A stretch of DNA of 64,000 bases from Pyrus communis. Lineage: Eukaryota; Streptophyta; Magnoliopsida; Rosales; Rosaceae. A model generated the notes under the pieces. It ran no database searches, was not told the origin of the DNA, and worked only from the letters and a program-made list of their open reading frames with translations. Below are positions 22,401 to 33,589 of the stretch, in pieces (within the stretch, counting starts at the first letter, position 1; every line of letters begins with the position of its first letter). The translations under genes were made by a program, and so were the position numbers. The DNA is taken from assembly GCF_963583255.1 (NCBI RefSeq), contig NC_084804.1, positions 35,632,453 through 35,696,452 of the forward strand, written 5' to 3'.

Positions 22401-23102
22401 CATATGTACAGACTCCACAGCATTAGTTTCACGGCTTGCTGAGTGTTTACTGATATTAAAAAATAAAAAATAAAAAATTCTTTTTCTTTCTAGATACTAA
22501 TACCAAGTAATTGCACTTGAATTTAATTAAGGTAATTTTCAATTAATTAACTAACTCCTAGAAGGTAGTGATGATTTTATTTCTGTTCAATGTGGTATAT
22601 ATGTTCAGAACTACTATGGTTTGTACGGAGGGGCAGCAGGCCAGTATCCTATGTACGGGACAAGCCCTGCAACTGGGATGGTGGCCGGAGCAGCAGCCGC
22701 GGCGGCTTTTTACCCTTATCTTTCATATGGATCAGAAGGGAATGGAGGAGCCGCAGCAGCTGCATATGGTAGCTCAGGTGTGCCGAACTATGCAACTGGT
22801 ATCCAATACCCACACCAGCAGCAGCAGCAGCAGCTTTTTCAGTATTCGACCATGAATTCAAGTGGAGTTGGAGGCTACCAGCACTATGGTCCTCCCATTT
22901 CTCTTGCGCCCTCACCCGCCTTGCAATCACCAGGTAATTACTTGAATTTGATTTTTGTTAGATTGAGATGAGAGCAATTTCTTAACTTCTAAACTAGTTA
23001 ATCTTGGTTGAGATAGATGGAGACGCTAATATCCTTGACAGTGTGTTTTGCTGTGCCACAGGCGTAACCGTGGCCCTTCCTGCACCAATCCCTCATCGCT
23101 AG
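19499..23102 (+). CDS. RRM RNA-binding protein (RBM24/38-like or ARP1-like), six exons, 288 aa
   Basis: Proposed exons: 19499-19681, 19818-19950, 20881-21028, 21759-21795, 22609-22933, 23062-23102. All introns are GT-AG and the 867-bp reading frame is unbroken. The protein has one RRM at about residues 16-92, with RNP2 KVFVGGLAW (from residue 17) and RNP1 KGYGFVTF (57-64). A Gly run follows at 106-111, then a low-complexity Tyr/Gly/Ala/Gln-rich tail with Ala6 at 195-200 and Gln6 at 237-242. It ends APIPHR. Plant proteins of this type bind RNA through the RRM and act in mRNA processing or stability; the specific target is unknown. I chose the ATG at 19499 because the upstream in-frame codon is TTG. 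Introns 2 and 4 are long (about 930 and 810 bp). The paralogue name cannot be settled here. Confidence 0.9.
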
Positions 23103-24175
23103 TTCATCCCAAAGTGCGTGCATGCATGCATGGCTTCAATTATTCAAACTCGATTCCACCCTCATCAGCTGCATATGCTTCTGAGTTTTCGGCAACCTCT
23201 GGCCTAACCATGGTTCACTTCTCCATCTCTTCCTCCCTCTCTCGCCGTCTAACACACAATTAATTAGCCCAAGCAATTGGCATTTGGACTAATTAATTTG
23301 CACAAATACAAAGCCTCCCAAAGGGGCTACATGAAATCATTCCATCTCCACAATTGGCTGGGGTACGTGCATCTCATGCATACTCATGCATTTCATTTTC
23401 CCCTTGAAGAGTTCTTTTGAAAGCATTATTTTAAACACCAACTCAGGCTATTGGGTTTAGCCAAGTTGGAAAATAGTTTTTTTTTTTTTTTCCTCTAAAA
23501 TTCTTAGCCCTGGAGGGGCTGAGGCAACAAAAGAAAAATGTAACTTTTGGCCCGGGAAGGCTAAAGAAATGCATAAAATGGTTTGCAAATATTGTAAATT
23601 CAACACAAATAGCAAGCCCTTCACTTTTGAAAAATTTCAATCCAAAAATGTTTTATCCCTCTATCTTCAGCTAATCAATCACCTCAAACAAACAAAGGCA
23701 CGCAGTTTTAGGGGAAAAAAACATGGGCATGGAATGCCCCAATTGTTTTGGCTGTTAACATATAGTCTTAGGATTTTGAAACTAGCTAAGAACAGTCATG
23801 TCTCTATAAAGCTTTACCAAGTTTTTGTCACCTTTCACATAATGTGTCTAACCAACCAACCAACGATCGATCCTTTCCTTTAGGGTAAAGGGAAGAAAAT
23901 CACAAACTCTAGTTCGTTTCATGTAAATTCATCGAGTGTGGCTAAACTATGGGAGTTTTAGCCCCATTTCACTAATTTTAGGAGGGATAGTTTTTAGCAT
24001 TAGCTTTTAGCTTTTGCTAGTACATTAATCTCATCATCCTTTTGAGCACTCCATTAATGGATGTGGAGTTCAAAAGCAGCTGCATGTAATCCTTGGAAGA
24101 TATTTTGGTTCCCTTGGGTTCTTCTCCACTAACGCACCAACCATGGTTAGGACATAGGTCAACATCATCTCATCA

Positions 24176-24215
<40 letters not shown>

Positions 24216-24640
24216 CATCTTCTACTTGGAAATGGACCTTGATGCTCTTTTGATTATATGTATAAGTCTATGCTTTGGATTGCAATTAGGGATCCTATTA
24301 AGGACAGTTAAGATTCATTCTCCATCGGTGCTGGTTGAGAATGGATATGCTACTCACTACTATATATGCTTTTGATTTGAGACTTCTATGTTTACTTCTG
24401 ATGATGATATTATGAGACTTTTAATTACCTAATTCTTCTGAAGTTCAAAAATTTGGCAGTATTTACAGAGGGAATATTGGTGACTTCTCAAACTTTAATT
24501 AAACATGACCATTAATATGCCTTGAATTGATGGTAGTGCCAGTACATGCAATTAAAGTGAGAGATTTACTGTCTTTTTGAGTAATTGTATTAGTGACGTA
24601 TTGTTACCAATTCACTCTTAACACGTATATCTTCTAATTA
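23103..24640 (+). other. 3' flank of the RRM gene, non-coding
   Basis: Likely 3' untranslated sequence and intergenic DNA. I see no credible coding frame, only a poly-T run near 23479-23491 and a CT microsatellite (listed separately). No clear poly-A signal can be chosen by eye. Confidence 0.5.
24179..24212. repeat. (CT)n microsatellite
   Basis: About 17 uninterrupted CT units, flanked by CATCACAT and GTTCATC. Likely polymorphic in length. Confidence 0.95.
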
Positions 24641-24687
24641 CTTTTTTTTTTTGTCTCAAAAAACTTATTAGATTCTTAGTGAAATGT

Positions 24688-25120
24688 TTACTTCTTCTGC
24701 CAAGATATTGAAATAAAAATTGGGCCAATACAAACCCATGAATGGACACCGCCATACTTCGAGACATAAGATGCAACAACATGAGCAGCATGGTTGGATT
24801 CCCGATGGGCATACGTGAACGTTGCGGTTTGGAAGGTTTCAGCAAGATTCCACATGTCGTCAATGATAGCCTCCAAAGATGCATCAACTCCCGTTTCCTT
24901 ATTGATCATCTACACGATTGTCTTTGCATCAGTTTCAATCTCTTGGATGCCTTCCTTTGCACACCCTCAATGCAGTAGCTTCAGCCATTGCATCAGAATG
25001 GAAGTACAGGTCTCCCGAGCCTCCTGCAGAGTGCAGCAGGCCGGCAAAGTCCCTTATAACCCATCCTACTTCACCTTTATGTGTTTGGGGATTCCAAGCA
25101 GCATCAAAATTCACCTTAAG
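24688..25120 (-). pseudogene. RNase H-like domain pseudogene (RVT_3 type)
   Basis: The minus strand at about 25117 begins KVNFDAAWNPQTHKGEVGWV, then IRDFAGLLHSAGGSGDLYF and AMAEATALRVCK, the start of a plant RNase H-like domain with the catalytic Asp in NFDAAW. After a frameshift (about 24955) and a stop (about 24910) it continues MINKETGVDASLEAIIDDMW and FTYAHRESNHAAHVVASYVS, the domain's C-terminal half. Such domains occur alone or at the end of LINE-derived proteins in plants. No reverse transcriptase is seen nearby, so I call it an isolated broken RNase H gene or LINE tail. Confidence 0.75.
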
Positions 25121-25931
25121 TGTCCCAAACTCTGGTCTTTTTCATCTCACCTTCCTTCCTGCAAATTCCAGTTCATTGGTTCCATCCACTGCATCTGTGG
25201 TTGTTGTGCTCGCCCGTTGTGCTTCCTTGTATTCTATCACCCTTTCCTTCCAAATTTCCATTGATTCTACCGGTGATTTAAGTGTTCCTTTGAAAAACAC
25301 CTCGTTCCAGCATTTCCATATTCTCCGAAGGCCAAAAACAAGTTCTTGCAGGATTTCATTTTGGTTTCAAATTGCATAGAGCCTGTTGCACAGATGAGTC
25401 CATGTAATGAAATCATTAGCCCTCCAAGGTAATTATTGATGTTATACATTTGGTCTATTAGAATATACTATGCCATCAACACATATTATAACAAGTGGAA
25501 TAACAAAACTGTATGAAAATACGACGGTCACACTAAAATGTTTCTCACCTTGTTAGTTAGAGTCCAAACTATATATATATTAAAACCTCTTTAAAGTAAT
25601 ACTCTATATGGAATAACCTCCTTAAAGTCATAAAAAAATTTAAACTCAATTTGGGACCAGTTACGTATTGGAATAAACTTCATATTATAATAAAGTTACA
25701 GTTTTTCTTGATCTCGTCTTAAGGAAACACATATCCACATAGTTATAATTGTCAATGATTACAAAAATAGGCAATATTATAAATAAAACTTTAAGATATT
25801 AATTAATTGAAGTTTGAAGGAGCTCGATTGACGTTTAAGTCCTAGAGCAGCTTGTGATACCTTAAACTATGGCTATTCTCTAACCACTTCACAATATCTT
25901 TTTGCTCCAGTTGGGGTTTGATTCTTTTCTT

Positions 25932-25965
<34 letters not shown>

Positions 25966-25987
25966 GCACAACTCAATACGAATTTTT
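25121..25987. other. Intergenic AT-rich DNA
   Basis: On the minus strand up to about 25400 there may be further degraded sequence of the RNase H pseudogene, with stops. The rest is AT-rich, with a 28-bp poly-T tract at about 25937-25964. No gene or clear TIR structure was found. Confidence 0.4.
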
Positions 25988-26763
25988 TGTTGAAAATTTT
26001 GAGTAGAAATTTCATTGTCATACATTGGTCATTCCTAAAAGGTTTCCTCACTTTATGAGGTTTTGTCTCTTATAGATAGTGATTGGAGTAATAGACCTTT
26101 GAGAATGAAATTGGGCTCAACCTTGGGGTTGAGCTTTGGAGTGTACTAATTAATTGATAATTAATTAATAATTAATATATAATTAATTATCAAAAGATTG
26201 GGGCTCTTGGGCTCTGAAAATTAAATTCTTTAATTAATTATTATTTTTTAATTAATTTCGAATTTAATTAAATTATTTTGAACAGACTCATCTTTTCAAA
26301 TGAAGTCTGAAGCCAATGGAAAAACGCAGAGAGCATAACACCCCTCTAAAGAGATGTCACCTAACAGTTACATCTCATTCTCATACCTGTTGCGAATAGG
26401 CATAATCTCACTATATATACATCCATCTGCACGCATTTAGAACACATAAATTATCAAATTCTTCTTCTACATTCCTAAACATTCTTACTGAGAGAATCAC
26501 ACATAAATTCGCCAGAAGTTAAGTTTTCCGGTGTTGGAATTTTAATTTGATCGTTGAATCCTGGTGAAGCAGACGTCCGTGAAACTACAAGCACTGAGTA
26601 GAGACGAAATTTTTGTTTCAAGGACATTGCAGTAGGTAAGCCTCGATCTTCAAGTTGTTTGTTTTATATTTTTGTTTTGTTCATACTCTGTTAATTTCCT
26701 ATTCACATTTATTATTTATTAGCATATATAATTTTATTACAGATTGTTGACATATATCCAACA
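25988..26763 (+). repeat. 5' LTR of the 26-30 kb copia element
   Basis: Starts TGTTGAAAATTTTGAGTAG and ends ATATATCCAACA. It contains a self-complementary AT block (AATTAATTAATAATTAATAT), and CTATATATACATCC near 26411 as the likely TATA box. It is about 95% similar by eye to the 3' copy. Confidence 0.9.
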
Positions 26764-27101
26764 ATCTTGAAACAGAAATCATGGATCAACAATCTATGTC
26801 TATGAATGGCGCTGTGCCAAAATACTCTGAAAAGCCTAAGAAGTTCAAAGGGTTGGACAGTTAAATATAGAACATTCAAAGATATGATTAATTCCATGTT
26901 AAATAGTTTTGGGCTTCCACACAGTTTGTGGGGTGAAGCTTTACTTACTGCAAATACCATATTGAATAAGGTTCCTCTAAAGAAGATTGACAAGTCACCT
27001 TATGAACTATGGAAAGGACATAAACCCACTTATAAAACCCTCAAAGTGTGGGGTTGCTTAGCAAAGGTGCAAGTTCCATTACCAAAAAGAACGAAACTAG
27101 G

Positions 27102-27180
27102 ACCTAAAACTATTGATTGCGTATTCATTGAATATGCAAAGACCTAAAACTATTGATTGCGTATTCATTAAATATGCAAA
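27102..27180 (+). repeat. 40-bp tandem duplication in integrase
   Basis: The block ACCTAAAACTATTGATTGCG plus ATTCATT(G/A)AATATGCAAA occurs twice in a row, with one mismatch. It shifts the reading frame of the integrase tail. Confidence 0.9.
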
Positions 27181-28189
27181 TAATATTGCTGCTTATAGGT
27201 TCCTTGTTGTAAAATCATCGATTTCTGACATACATGTTAACACTATATTAGAATCAGCAGATGCAGAATTCTTTGAGGATATATTTCCTTACAAAAAAAA
27301 GGAGTCTGGTTCTAATACAAAAAGGGTTCATGATCATAGTCATGATGAAGCCTCTTCTTCTGGTGTCCAAGATGTGGAACCAAGAAGAGGGAAAAAAAAA
27401 TCAAAGTTTCTAAAAACTTTGGACCAGATTTCATTACTTTCTTGTTCGAAAATGAACCTAGAACTTTTAAAGAAGCAATGATCTCTTCCGAGGATCCTTT
27501 ATGGAAGGAAGCAATTAAAAGTGAAATGGAATCCATTATGGAAAATAACACATGGGAATTAGTTGATTTACCTCCCGGTAGTAAACTAATTGGTCATAAA
27601 TGGATTTTCAAGAAGAAACTTAAGGCGGATGCAACCATTGATAAATTCAAGGCACGTTTAGTAGCCAAAGGTTATCGCCAAAAGGAAGGGTTGGACTATT
27701 TTGACACCTATTCTCCAGTTTCTCGCATAACGTCAATGAGGACATTAATGGCGATTGCGGCTGTATACAACTTTGATATACATCAAATGGATGTAAAAAC
27801 AGCTTTTTAAAATGGAGAACTAGATGAAGAAATATACATGGAACAACCTGAAGGGTTCATGCTTAAAGGACAAAAAAGCAAAGTGTGCAAATTAGTTAAG
27901 TCATTATATGGACTTAAACAAGCACCAAAATAATGGCACGAGAAATTTGATCATACTTTGTTGACACATGGGTTCAAAATAAATGAATCTGATAAATGTG
28001 TCTACATTAAGAGTAATGATAAAACTTGCGTTATTGTCTGCTTGTATGTGGATGATATGCTCATAATGGGAAGCGATAAAGATGTAATAAACAAAACAAA
28101 GAAAATGTTGAATTCAAATTTTGACATGAAAGACTTAGGTCAAGCCGATGTCATTTTAGGAATTCAAATGAAGAGAAATAGTGAAGGGT

Positions 28190-28265
28190 ATGTCCTTACA
28201 CAATCCCATTATGCAGAAAAAATATTACTATGTCCTTACACAATCCTATTATGCAGAAAAAATAC
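28190..28265 (+). repeat. 40-bp tandem duplication in RT
   Basis: TATGTCCTTACACAATCC followed by ATTATGCAGAAAAAATA occurs twice in a row with few mismatches, just after the catalytic half of RT, and disrupts the frame. Confidence 0.9.
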
Positions 28266-29577
28266 TACGAAGGTTTGGTCAATTTGACTGCAAACCTGTT
28301 ACAACTCCTTTTGATGTTGGATGCAAGTTGGAGAAAAATAAAGGCAACGCCATATCTCAACTTGAATATTCTCAAGTAGTTGGAAATCTAATGTACTTGA
28401 TGAATTCAACTAGGCCAGACTTAGCTTATGCAGTAAGTAGGCTTAGTAGATATACAAGTAATCCGACACAAGCGCATTGGGATGCTTTAGTAAGAGTGTT
28501 AAGGTATTTGAAAAATGCACTTAACTACGGATTACACTACACAAAGTATCCACCTATTGTAGAAGGCTTCAGTAATGCCAATTGGATTTCTGACGCTACA
28601 GAATCCAAGTCAACAAGTGGATATGTTTTTACCTTGGGAGGTGTAGTAATATCTTGAAAATCCTCTAAACAGAAATGTATAGCTCTTTCCACCATGGAGT
28701 CCGAGTTTATAGCTTTAGACATGATTGGCGACGAAGCCGAGTGGCTCAAACATTTTCTGGAGGATATTCCAGTGTGGCCAAAGCCTGCTATATGTATACA
28801 TTGTGACAGTATGGCCGCGCAATTAAGGGCCAAAAGTCATGTATACAATGGCAAGTCGCTACACATCAGGCGTCGACACAATACTCTTAAGAAGTTGCTC
28901 TCCAATGGAATAATATCCATTGTTTATGTAATGTCAAAAGAAAATATAGCTGATCCTTTGACAAAAGGCCTACCAAGAGAGCAAATATTATTTACATCAA
29001 GGGGAATGGGTCTCAAGACAATTCAATGAATCTAACTGGGCAGAAACCTAACCTAGCTGATTGGAGATCCAATGGTCTAGGTTCAATAGGCAAACTGGTT
29101 GAGTTTGATTCAAAAGTTGAACACACAACTTACCTATTCTTATGATAAAATGTGTGTTGTTTGTTGAGTTTGAGGGGTTATGTTTTGTACATTTAATGAC
29201 ATTAATATCTTATTATCAAGAAGAATATGGCAGACTATTCTTAATTAATGTCACTTATATAGGAGTAAATGGGGCCACATTTATGAGAATTGAAATGGCT
29301 AAATTCTCTAAAGCTCTTACGAAATCCGGGATATGTTCAGGGCCAAAATGAACACAACCGTATGAATTGACGTGTGGCAAATGTGATATGTGTGTAGCAT
29401 ATTGTCTCAGTTTACTACTGTGATGAACAGTTCAAGATCTTCCACATCCACTGTGTCACTAAGTAAACCCGATATGTTTTCACTAGGGTAAGTTCAAGTC
29501 CAAAAGACACTTCACTCGATGCATATCATGTCTATTCTTTCTCAATTTTAGGCAGCCTAGTCATACATTTGCTTTCA

Positions 29578-30407
29578 AATGTGGGGTATTGTTGGAGTTT
29601 GAATGAAATTTCAACCCGAATGTGGGGTATTGTTGGAAATTTCGAGTAGAAATTTCATTGTCCCACATTGGCCATTCCTAAAAGGTTTCCTCACTTTATA
29701 AGGTTTTGTCTCTTATAGATAGTGATTGGAGTAATGGACCTTTGAGAATGAAATTGGGCTTAACCTTGGGGTTGGGCCTTGGGGTGTATTAGTTAATTGA
29801 TAATTAATTAATAATTAATATATAATTAATTATCAAAAGATTGGGGCTCTTGGGCTCTGAAAATTAAATTCTTTAATTAATTATTATTTTTTAATTAATT
29901 TCGAATTTAATTAAATTATTTTGAAAAAACTCATCTTTTCAAATGAAGTCTGAAGTCAATGGAAAAACGCAGAAAGCACAGCACCCCTCTAAAGAGATGT
30001 CACCCAACAGTCACATCCCATTCTCATACCTCTTGCGAACAGGCATAATCCCACTATATATACATCCATTTGCAAGGCATTTAGAACACAGAAATTATCA
30101 AATTCTTCTTCTACATTCCTAAACCTTCTTACTGAGAGAATCACACATAAATTCACTAGAAGTTAAGTTTTCCGGTGCTGGAATTCTAACTTGATCGTTG
30201 AATCCTGGTGAAGCAGACGTCCGTGAAACTACAAGCACTGAGTAGGGACGAAATTTCTGTTTCAAGGACATTGCGGTACGCAAGCCTCGATCTTCAAGTT
30301 ATCTGTTTTATATTTTTGTTTTGTTCATACTCTATTAATTTCCTATTCGCATTTATTATTTATTAGCATATATAATTTTATCACAGATTGTTGGCATATA
30401 TCCAACA
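29578..30407 (+). repeat. 3' LTR of the copia element with duplicated boundary
   Basis: The LTR proper is 29631-30407. Immediately upstream, the polypurine/LTR-start phrase AATGTGGGGTATTGTTGGA occurs twice (about 29578-29596 and 29619-29637), separated by about 20 bp that includes GAATGAAATTTCAACCCG. The first copy looks like an aborted or duplicated LTR start. Confidence 0.75.
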
Positions 30408-31249
30408 TCTTTTCAGTTAACTGATTTTTTATGTTGACTTTGGTTGCCATGGCTAATTTGATAAAGGAGAAGAGAACTAAGCAGCCAACGCTATTCATGG
30501 TACTCAACAGGGGAACTCAACCCATACTGGTTTTTTCCTTATTTTTCTCTCAGACTAGCAGGTAGGAGGCCTGCATGCCCAGCATTCTAGCAGCCCATGA
30601 GGCCCTCGACCTCCTCATCTCTCTCAATCGCCGGCCTGATCCCCGTCAGATCCAAGAAGCCAGAAGACATGAGTCATGCGACTCACCTAACATTGTGCCC
30701 CAACGCCTCAATTTGAGGCTCTAGCTGCACAAGCTGCCTTTGGCTCTAGCCAAGCCAAGCAGCCCAAGTAGTGGTCCTTACCATAGCACCTTCACGGCTT
30801 ATGCCGAGCCGACTCTTGGCCCTGCCAGCCAATGTGCCGCACCACCTCGACAGTTGCCTCGCGACAACACTATCTAAGCAGAAAACAAGGAAAATTAATT
30901 TTTTCTTACCTCGGTGCGGCGCGGAAAAGACAAAGAAAGCAACGAAAGACGATGCTTTGCACAGGCAAGATGTAGAAGATTGCTAGAGGAAGGGGAACAA
31001 ATATCCTCTAAGCTCTCTCTCTCTTGTAGGGTAGAATAAATTGCTCTTCAAAGTTGATTTAATAACCCACTTAAGGTGGACTTAAATAGGCTTTGACAAA
31101 AATTTATTTCCCTTTCCTAGAAGGATCTAATTTCCTATTAAAAAGGGAATCTACATCAAAATAGGAAGCAGTCTTAAGTTTTCTACAGCAAGAAGATCTC
31201 TACACGTGCTGCCCTTTCCTGCGAGCAGCCCAACAGGTATGGGGCCATT
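30408..31249. other. Repeat-derived stretch without a recognised gene
   Basis: A moderately GC-rich part (30540-31000) carries a short plus-strand frame (30771-30986) with no known domain. The final part (to 31249) abuts the isolated LTR and might be the 3' interior of its element, but it shows no similarity to the interior at 12296-13228. Confidence 0.35.
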
Positions 31250-31909
31250 TGTGGAGCCAAAAATAATCACAAGACGGCACGTGGATTTTTGGATAGAAGA
31301 GGACAAAAATACCCTTGAGGCATACTGGGATTCCTACACGCGAGCAGCGGTCAATCATCCATCAACCAAGTCAAAAGTGCCCAAAGAAGGTAACAAATTC
31401 AAAATTATTTCATCCTTCCTCATTCCATATTCTCTACAAAGCAATCATTCCATAACCTTCAAAACATTCCATAAAAATTATGTTAATTGGTTAATTAATG
31501 GATTTATTTCCTAATTAATCCATTAATCACCAATTAATTCACACATTATACCAATTAAATCTCCCATTATATCAATTAATCACCCATTACACAAACTATC
31601 ACCCATTACACACCAAAAATACCCCAAACTATCACCAATTAAATCACACTATCACCCGGCCATGCTCTATATATTGAACCCCATTTTTCTCTAAAAAGCT
31701 AGGTCTTCACTCTTGCTAAAGTTCTCCAAAACTCTCAACACTTTTCTCTCTAAATTCTAACTTTGGCATCAGAGGTTCTTCGGCCAAAGCTGCCCCCCCC
31801 CCCCCAAATTCATCGTGGGCGCGTGAGGCTCGTTGCCTTGACCTAAGGTGTTATTTGTTTTGTAGGTGCAGTTTGTCCAAGATCAAGGAGGAAGAAATTT
31901 GCATCCACA
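31250..31909 (+). repeat. Isolated third LTR of the 11.7 kb non-autonomous family
   Basis: 660 bp, TGTGGAGCCAAAAATAATCA to TTGCATCCACA, matching the LTRs at 11704 and 13229 over their length, with a TATA-like CTCTATATATTG and a 13-base C-tract. It keeps the GTGGGCGCGTGAGGCTC segment lost from the 13.2 kb copy. Flanks (GCCATT and CTACGG) show no TSD, so it is a solo LTR altered by later recombination or a truncated element. Confidence 0.8.
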
Positions 31910-32384
31910 CTACGGGCAAGAGGAGAGTTTAATAATCAACAGAGCAATCCACCGTCTATATACATGGATAATTTTAATATGCGTAGAATCTGAATTGTTT
32001 AAATTAAATATAGGGATTTATATACAGATTTTATTCATCTATTCATCGTATAGGGGAACAAATTAATTAATAGGTAATTTTGTATAAAATCAATAAAAAG
32101 TTACAATATTAATAAATGTTTGAGAACAAATTAATTAATGAGTGATTTTGTATAAAATCAATAAAAAGTTGCAATATTAACAATATTTTTCTTGAGAGAA
32201 TATATCAATAATATTTATGTTAATTATAAATACGTTCATGATGTATTGTGACACTTAAATGCATTTAAAATAAACAAAAATTACAAAATATGCCACCACA
32301 ATTGGCACTAACTTCAACTGAACCCTTTTCGCATATATTTTATATTTTGAAATAGGTCAATATAGATCTAGACACTGTGTTGCA
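31910..32384. other. AT-rich non-coding DNA
   Basis: Contains a direct repeat: AATTAATTAATRRGTRATTTTG with GTATAAAATCAATAAAAAGTT occurs at about 32060 and 32125. No gene is recognisable. Confidence 0.4.
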
Positions 32385-33060
32385 AAAATCGTACACATGA
32401 CATGTGACGAGTTATCAAGAGGGGCACGTGTCAACACTTGGCGGTAAGTAATTAAGGAATTATCTTTCTAATTCTTTAATTTAACTCAATCAATTTAATT
32501 GATTTAAAATGCCAAATTAAGGATCAAAGGTTATTGATTTTATTTGATTTAAATCAAACATTATTTGATTAAATCAAAGATTTTTATGAAGTCAAATCAC
32601 GAAACAAGCCTATCAAGTCTTGTTTCTTTCGTCAATTAATCAAGACCAAATCAACCCTCAGTCAAGACTTGGAGAGCCTATAAATACGTGGCTCTAAGAC
32701 AAAAGAAAGACCCTCTTAGAGAAATTCATCCTCACACCCACTAAACCCCCAAACACTTTCACAACTTAGAAGATTCAAAAAGCTCTCTGCATGCTTTGTC
32801 ACACTTGTGAAGAACCAAGCACCCCTACACGTGCCACTTCCTCCATCACCACAAGCCAAAACCTTGAGGTGTTCATTAATTCGAGATCAAGTCACCACGA
32901 CCCTCAGATCAACAAAACACACACTTTTCACCTAGGAGATCGAATCAGTGGATTCAAAGCTGTAACAGAAATTATAACCCTAATTTTACATTGATACAAT
33001 CATTTACTTTGTACACACATTCTTGTTTGATTTGTCATAGGAATTTCACGTTTACAACTT
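32385..33060 (+). repeat. Probable solo LTR of an unassigned gypsy-type element
   Basis: The stretch has the look of a plant LTR promoter: GAGCCTATAAATACGTGGCTC near 32674, a C/A-rich leader with short non-conserved frames, and polyadenylation-rich AT sequence after it. The termini are not firmly visible (a TG start near 32380 and a CA end near 33060 are guesses). No TSD was found. Confidence 0.35.
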
Positions 33061-33132
33061 TCATAGAATTTGCTTCACCAGTGCGGATAATGTTATTTTA
33101 ATGTTTTGTTTTGTTTTTGTTTGTTTGTGTCA

Positions 33133-33250
33133 AACGATAGATTTTGTTAGATTAGATGTTAAATTAGCTACCAACTGAGTTTGAAACCATGCCGTCATGC
33201 AAAGGCTCAACACCTTTCCACCATTGTGGTAAAGGGCTACTTGCTTATTT
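33133..33250. repeat. Uninterrupted copy of the repeat that hosts the 11.7 kb insertion
   Basis: CAAACGATAGATTTTGTTAG, then CATGCAAAGGCTCAACACC, TTTCCACCATTGTGGTAAAG and GGCTACTTGC, align with 11607-11703 joined directly to 13794 onward. At 11.7 kb the same site is split at ACTGT. It therefore serves as an empty-site paralogue. Confidence 0.75.
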
Positions 33251-33589
33251 TAATGGTTTCAATGAGATGATTTAGAACAGCTTCTGTATTCATTTCAACT
33301 ATCTTTCTTTCAGTGCTTGTTTTATTTTCTTTTCTTGACTGTGTTTATCATCTCATGGAGTGTTTTTTCGAAGCTTAGAACCTTAATCAATATGCAAGTG
33401 AAAGGCAAAAGTTCTATATTACAGGTTAATTGTGATTCATTCTTAATAATCCTATGCATGATAGTTAATAAATAATCTGCTATTTGCATGGTAGTTGATA
33501 AATATTTTTATAATTAAACTGTGTATTTCTTAGCTTAATTATAAATTAAGGGTGGTTGAAAATTATATATTCATGCATGCAGTGGCAAA

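Larger units (their letters stand above)
26806..29029 (+). pseudogene. Copia integrase C-terminus, RT and RNase H, disrupted
   Basis: 26850-27180 gives the integrase end (MLNSFGLPHSLWGEALLTAN, YKTLKVWGCLAKVQVP). 27442-27810 opens RT (PLWKEAIKSEMESIMENNTW, KFKARLVAKGYRQKEGLDYF), with a stop after DVKTAF and another at PK*WHE (about 27931). RT continues with the catalytic YVDDM at 28045-28059. RNase H follows ([20 protein letters not shown], then ALSTMESEFIALDMIGDEAE and KENIADPLTKGL). Two roughly 40-bp tandem duplications and at least three stops inactivate it. Confidence 0.9.
25988..30407 (+). mobile_element. Ty1/copia LTR retrotransposon with internal deletion
   Basis: LTRs of about 776 bp (25988-26763 and 29631-30407) flank a gag start, an integrase tail and an RT-RNase H region in copia order. 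The gag start (ATG at 26781, MDQQSMSMNGAVPKYSEKPK) runs into the integrase C-terminal part at about 26850, so most of gag, the protease and the integrase core are lost. Stops interrupt pol. The flanks are TTTTT and TCTTT, a possible but imperfect TSD. Confidence 0.9.

Noticed and set aside
25983..30412. TTTTT/TCTTT as a firm TSD of the 26-30 kb copia element
   Set aside because: One mismatch and low complexity; kept only as a possibility.
30771..30986. Small plus-strand ORF of 71 codons
   Set aside because: No recognisable domain, no homologous copy in the window, lies in repeat debris.
31245..31914. TSD around the isolated LTR at 31250-31909
   Set aside because: The flanks GCCATT and CTACGG do not match.
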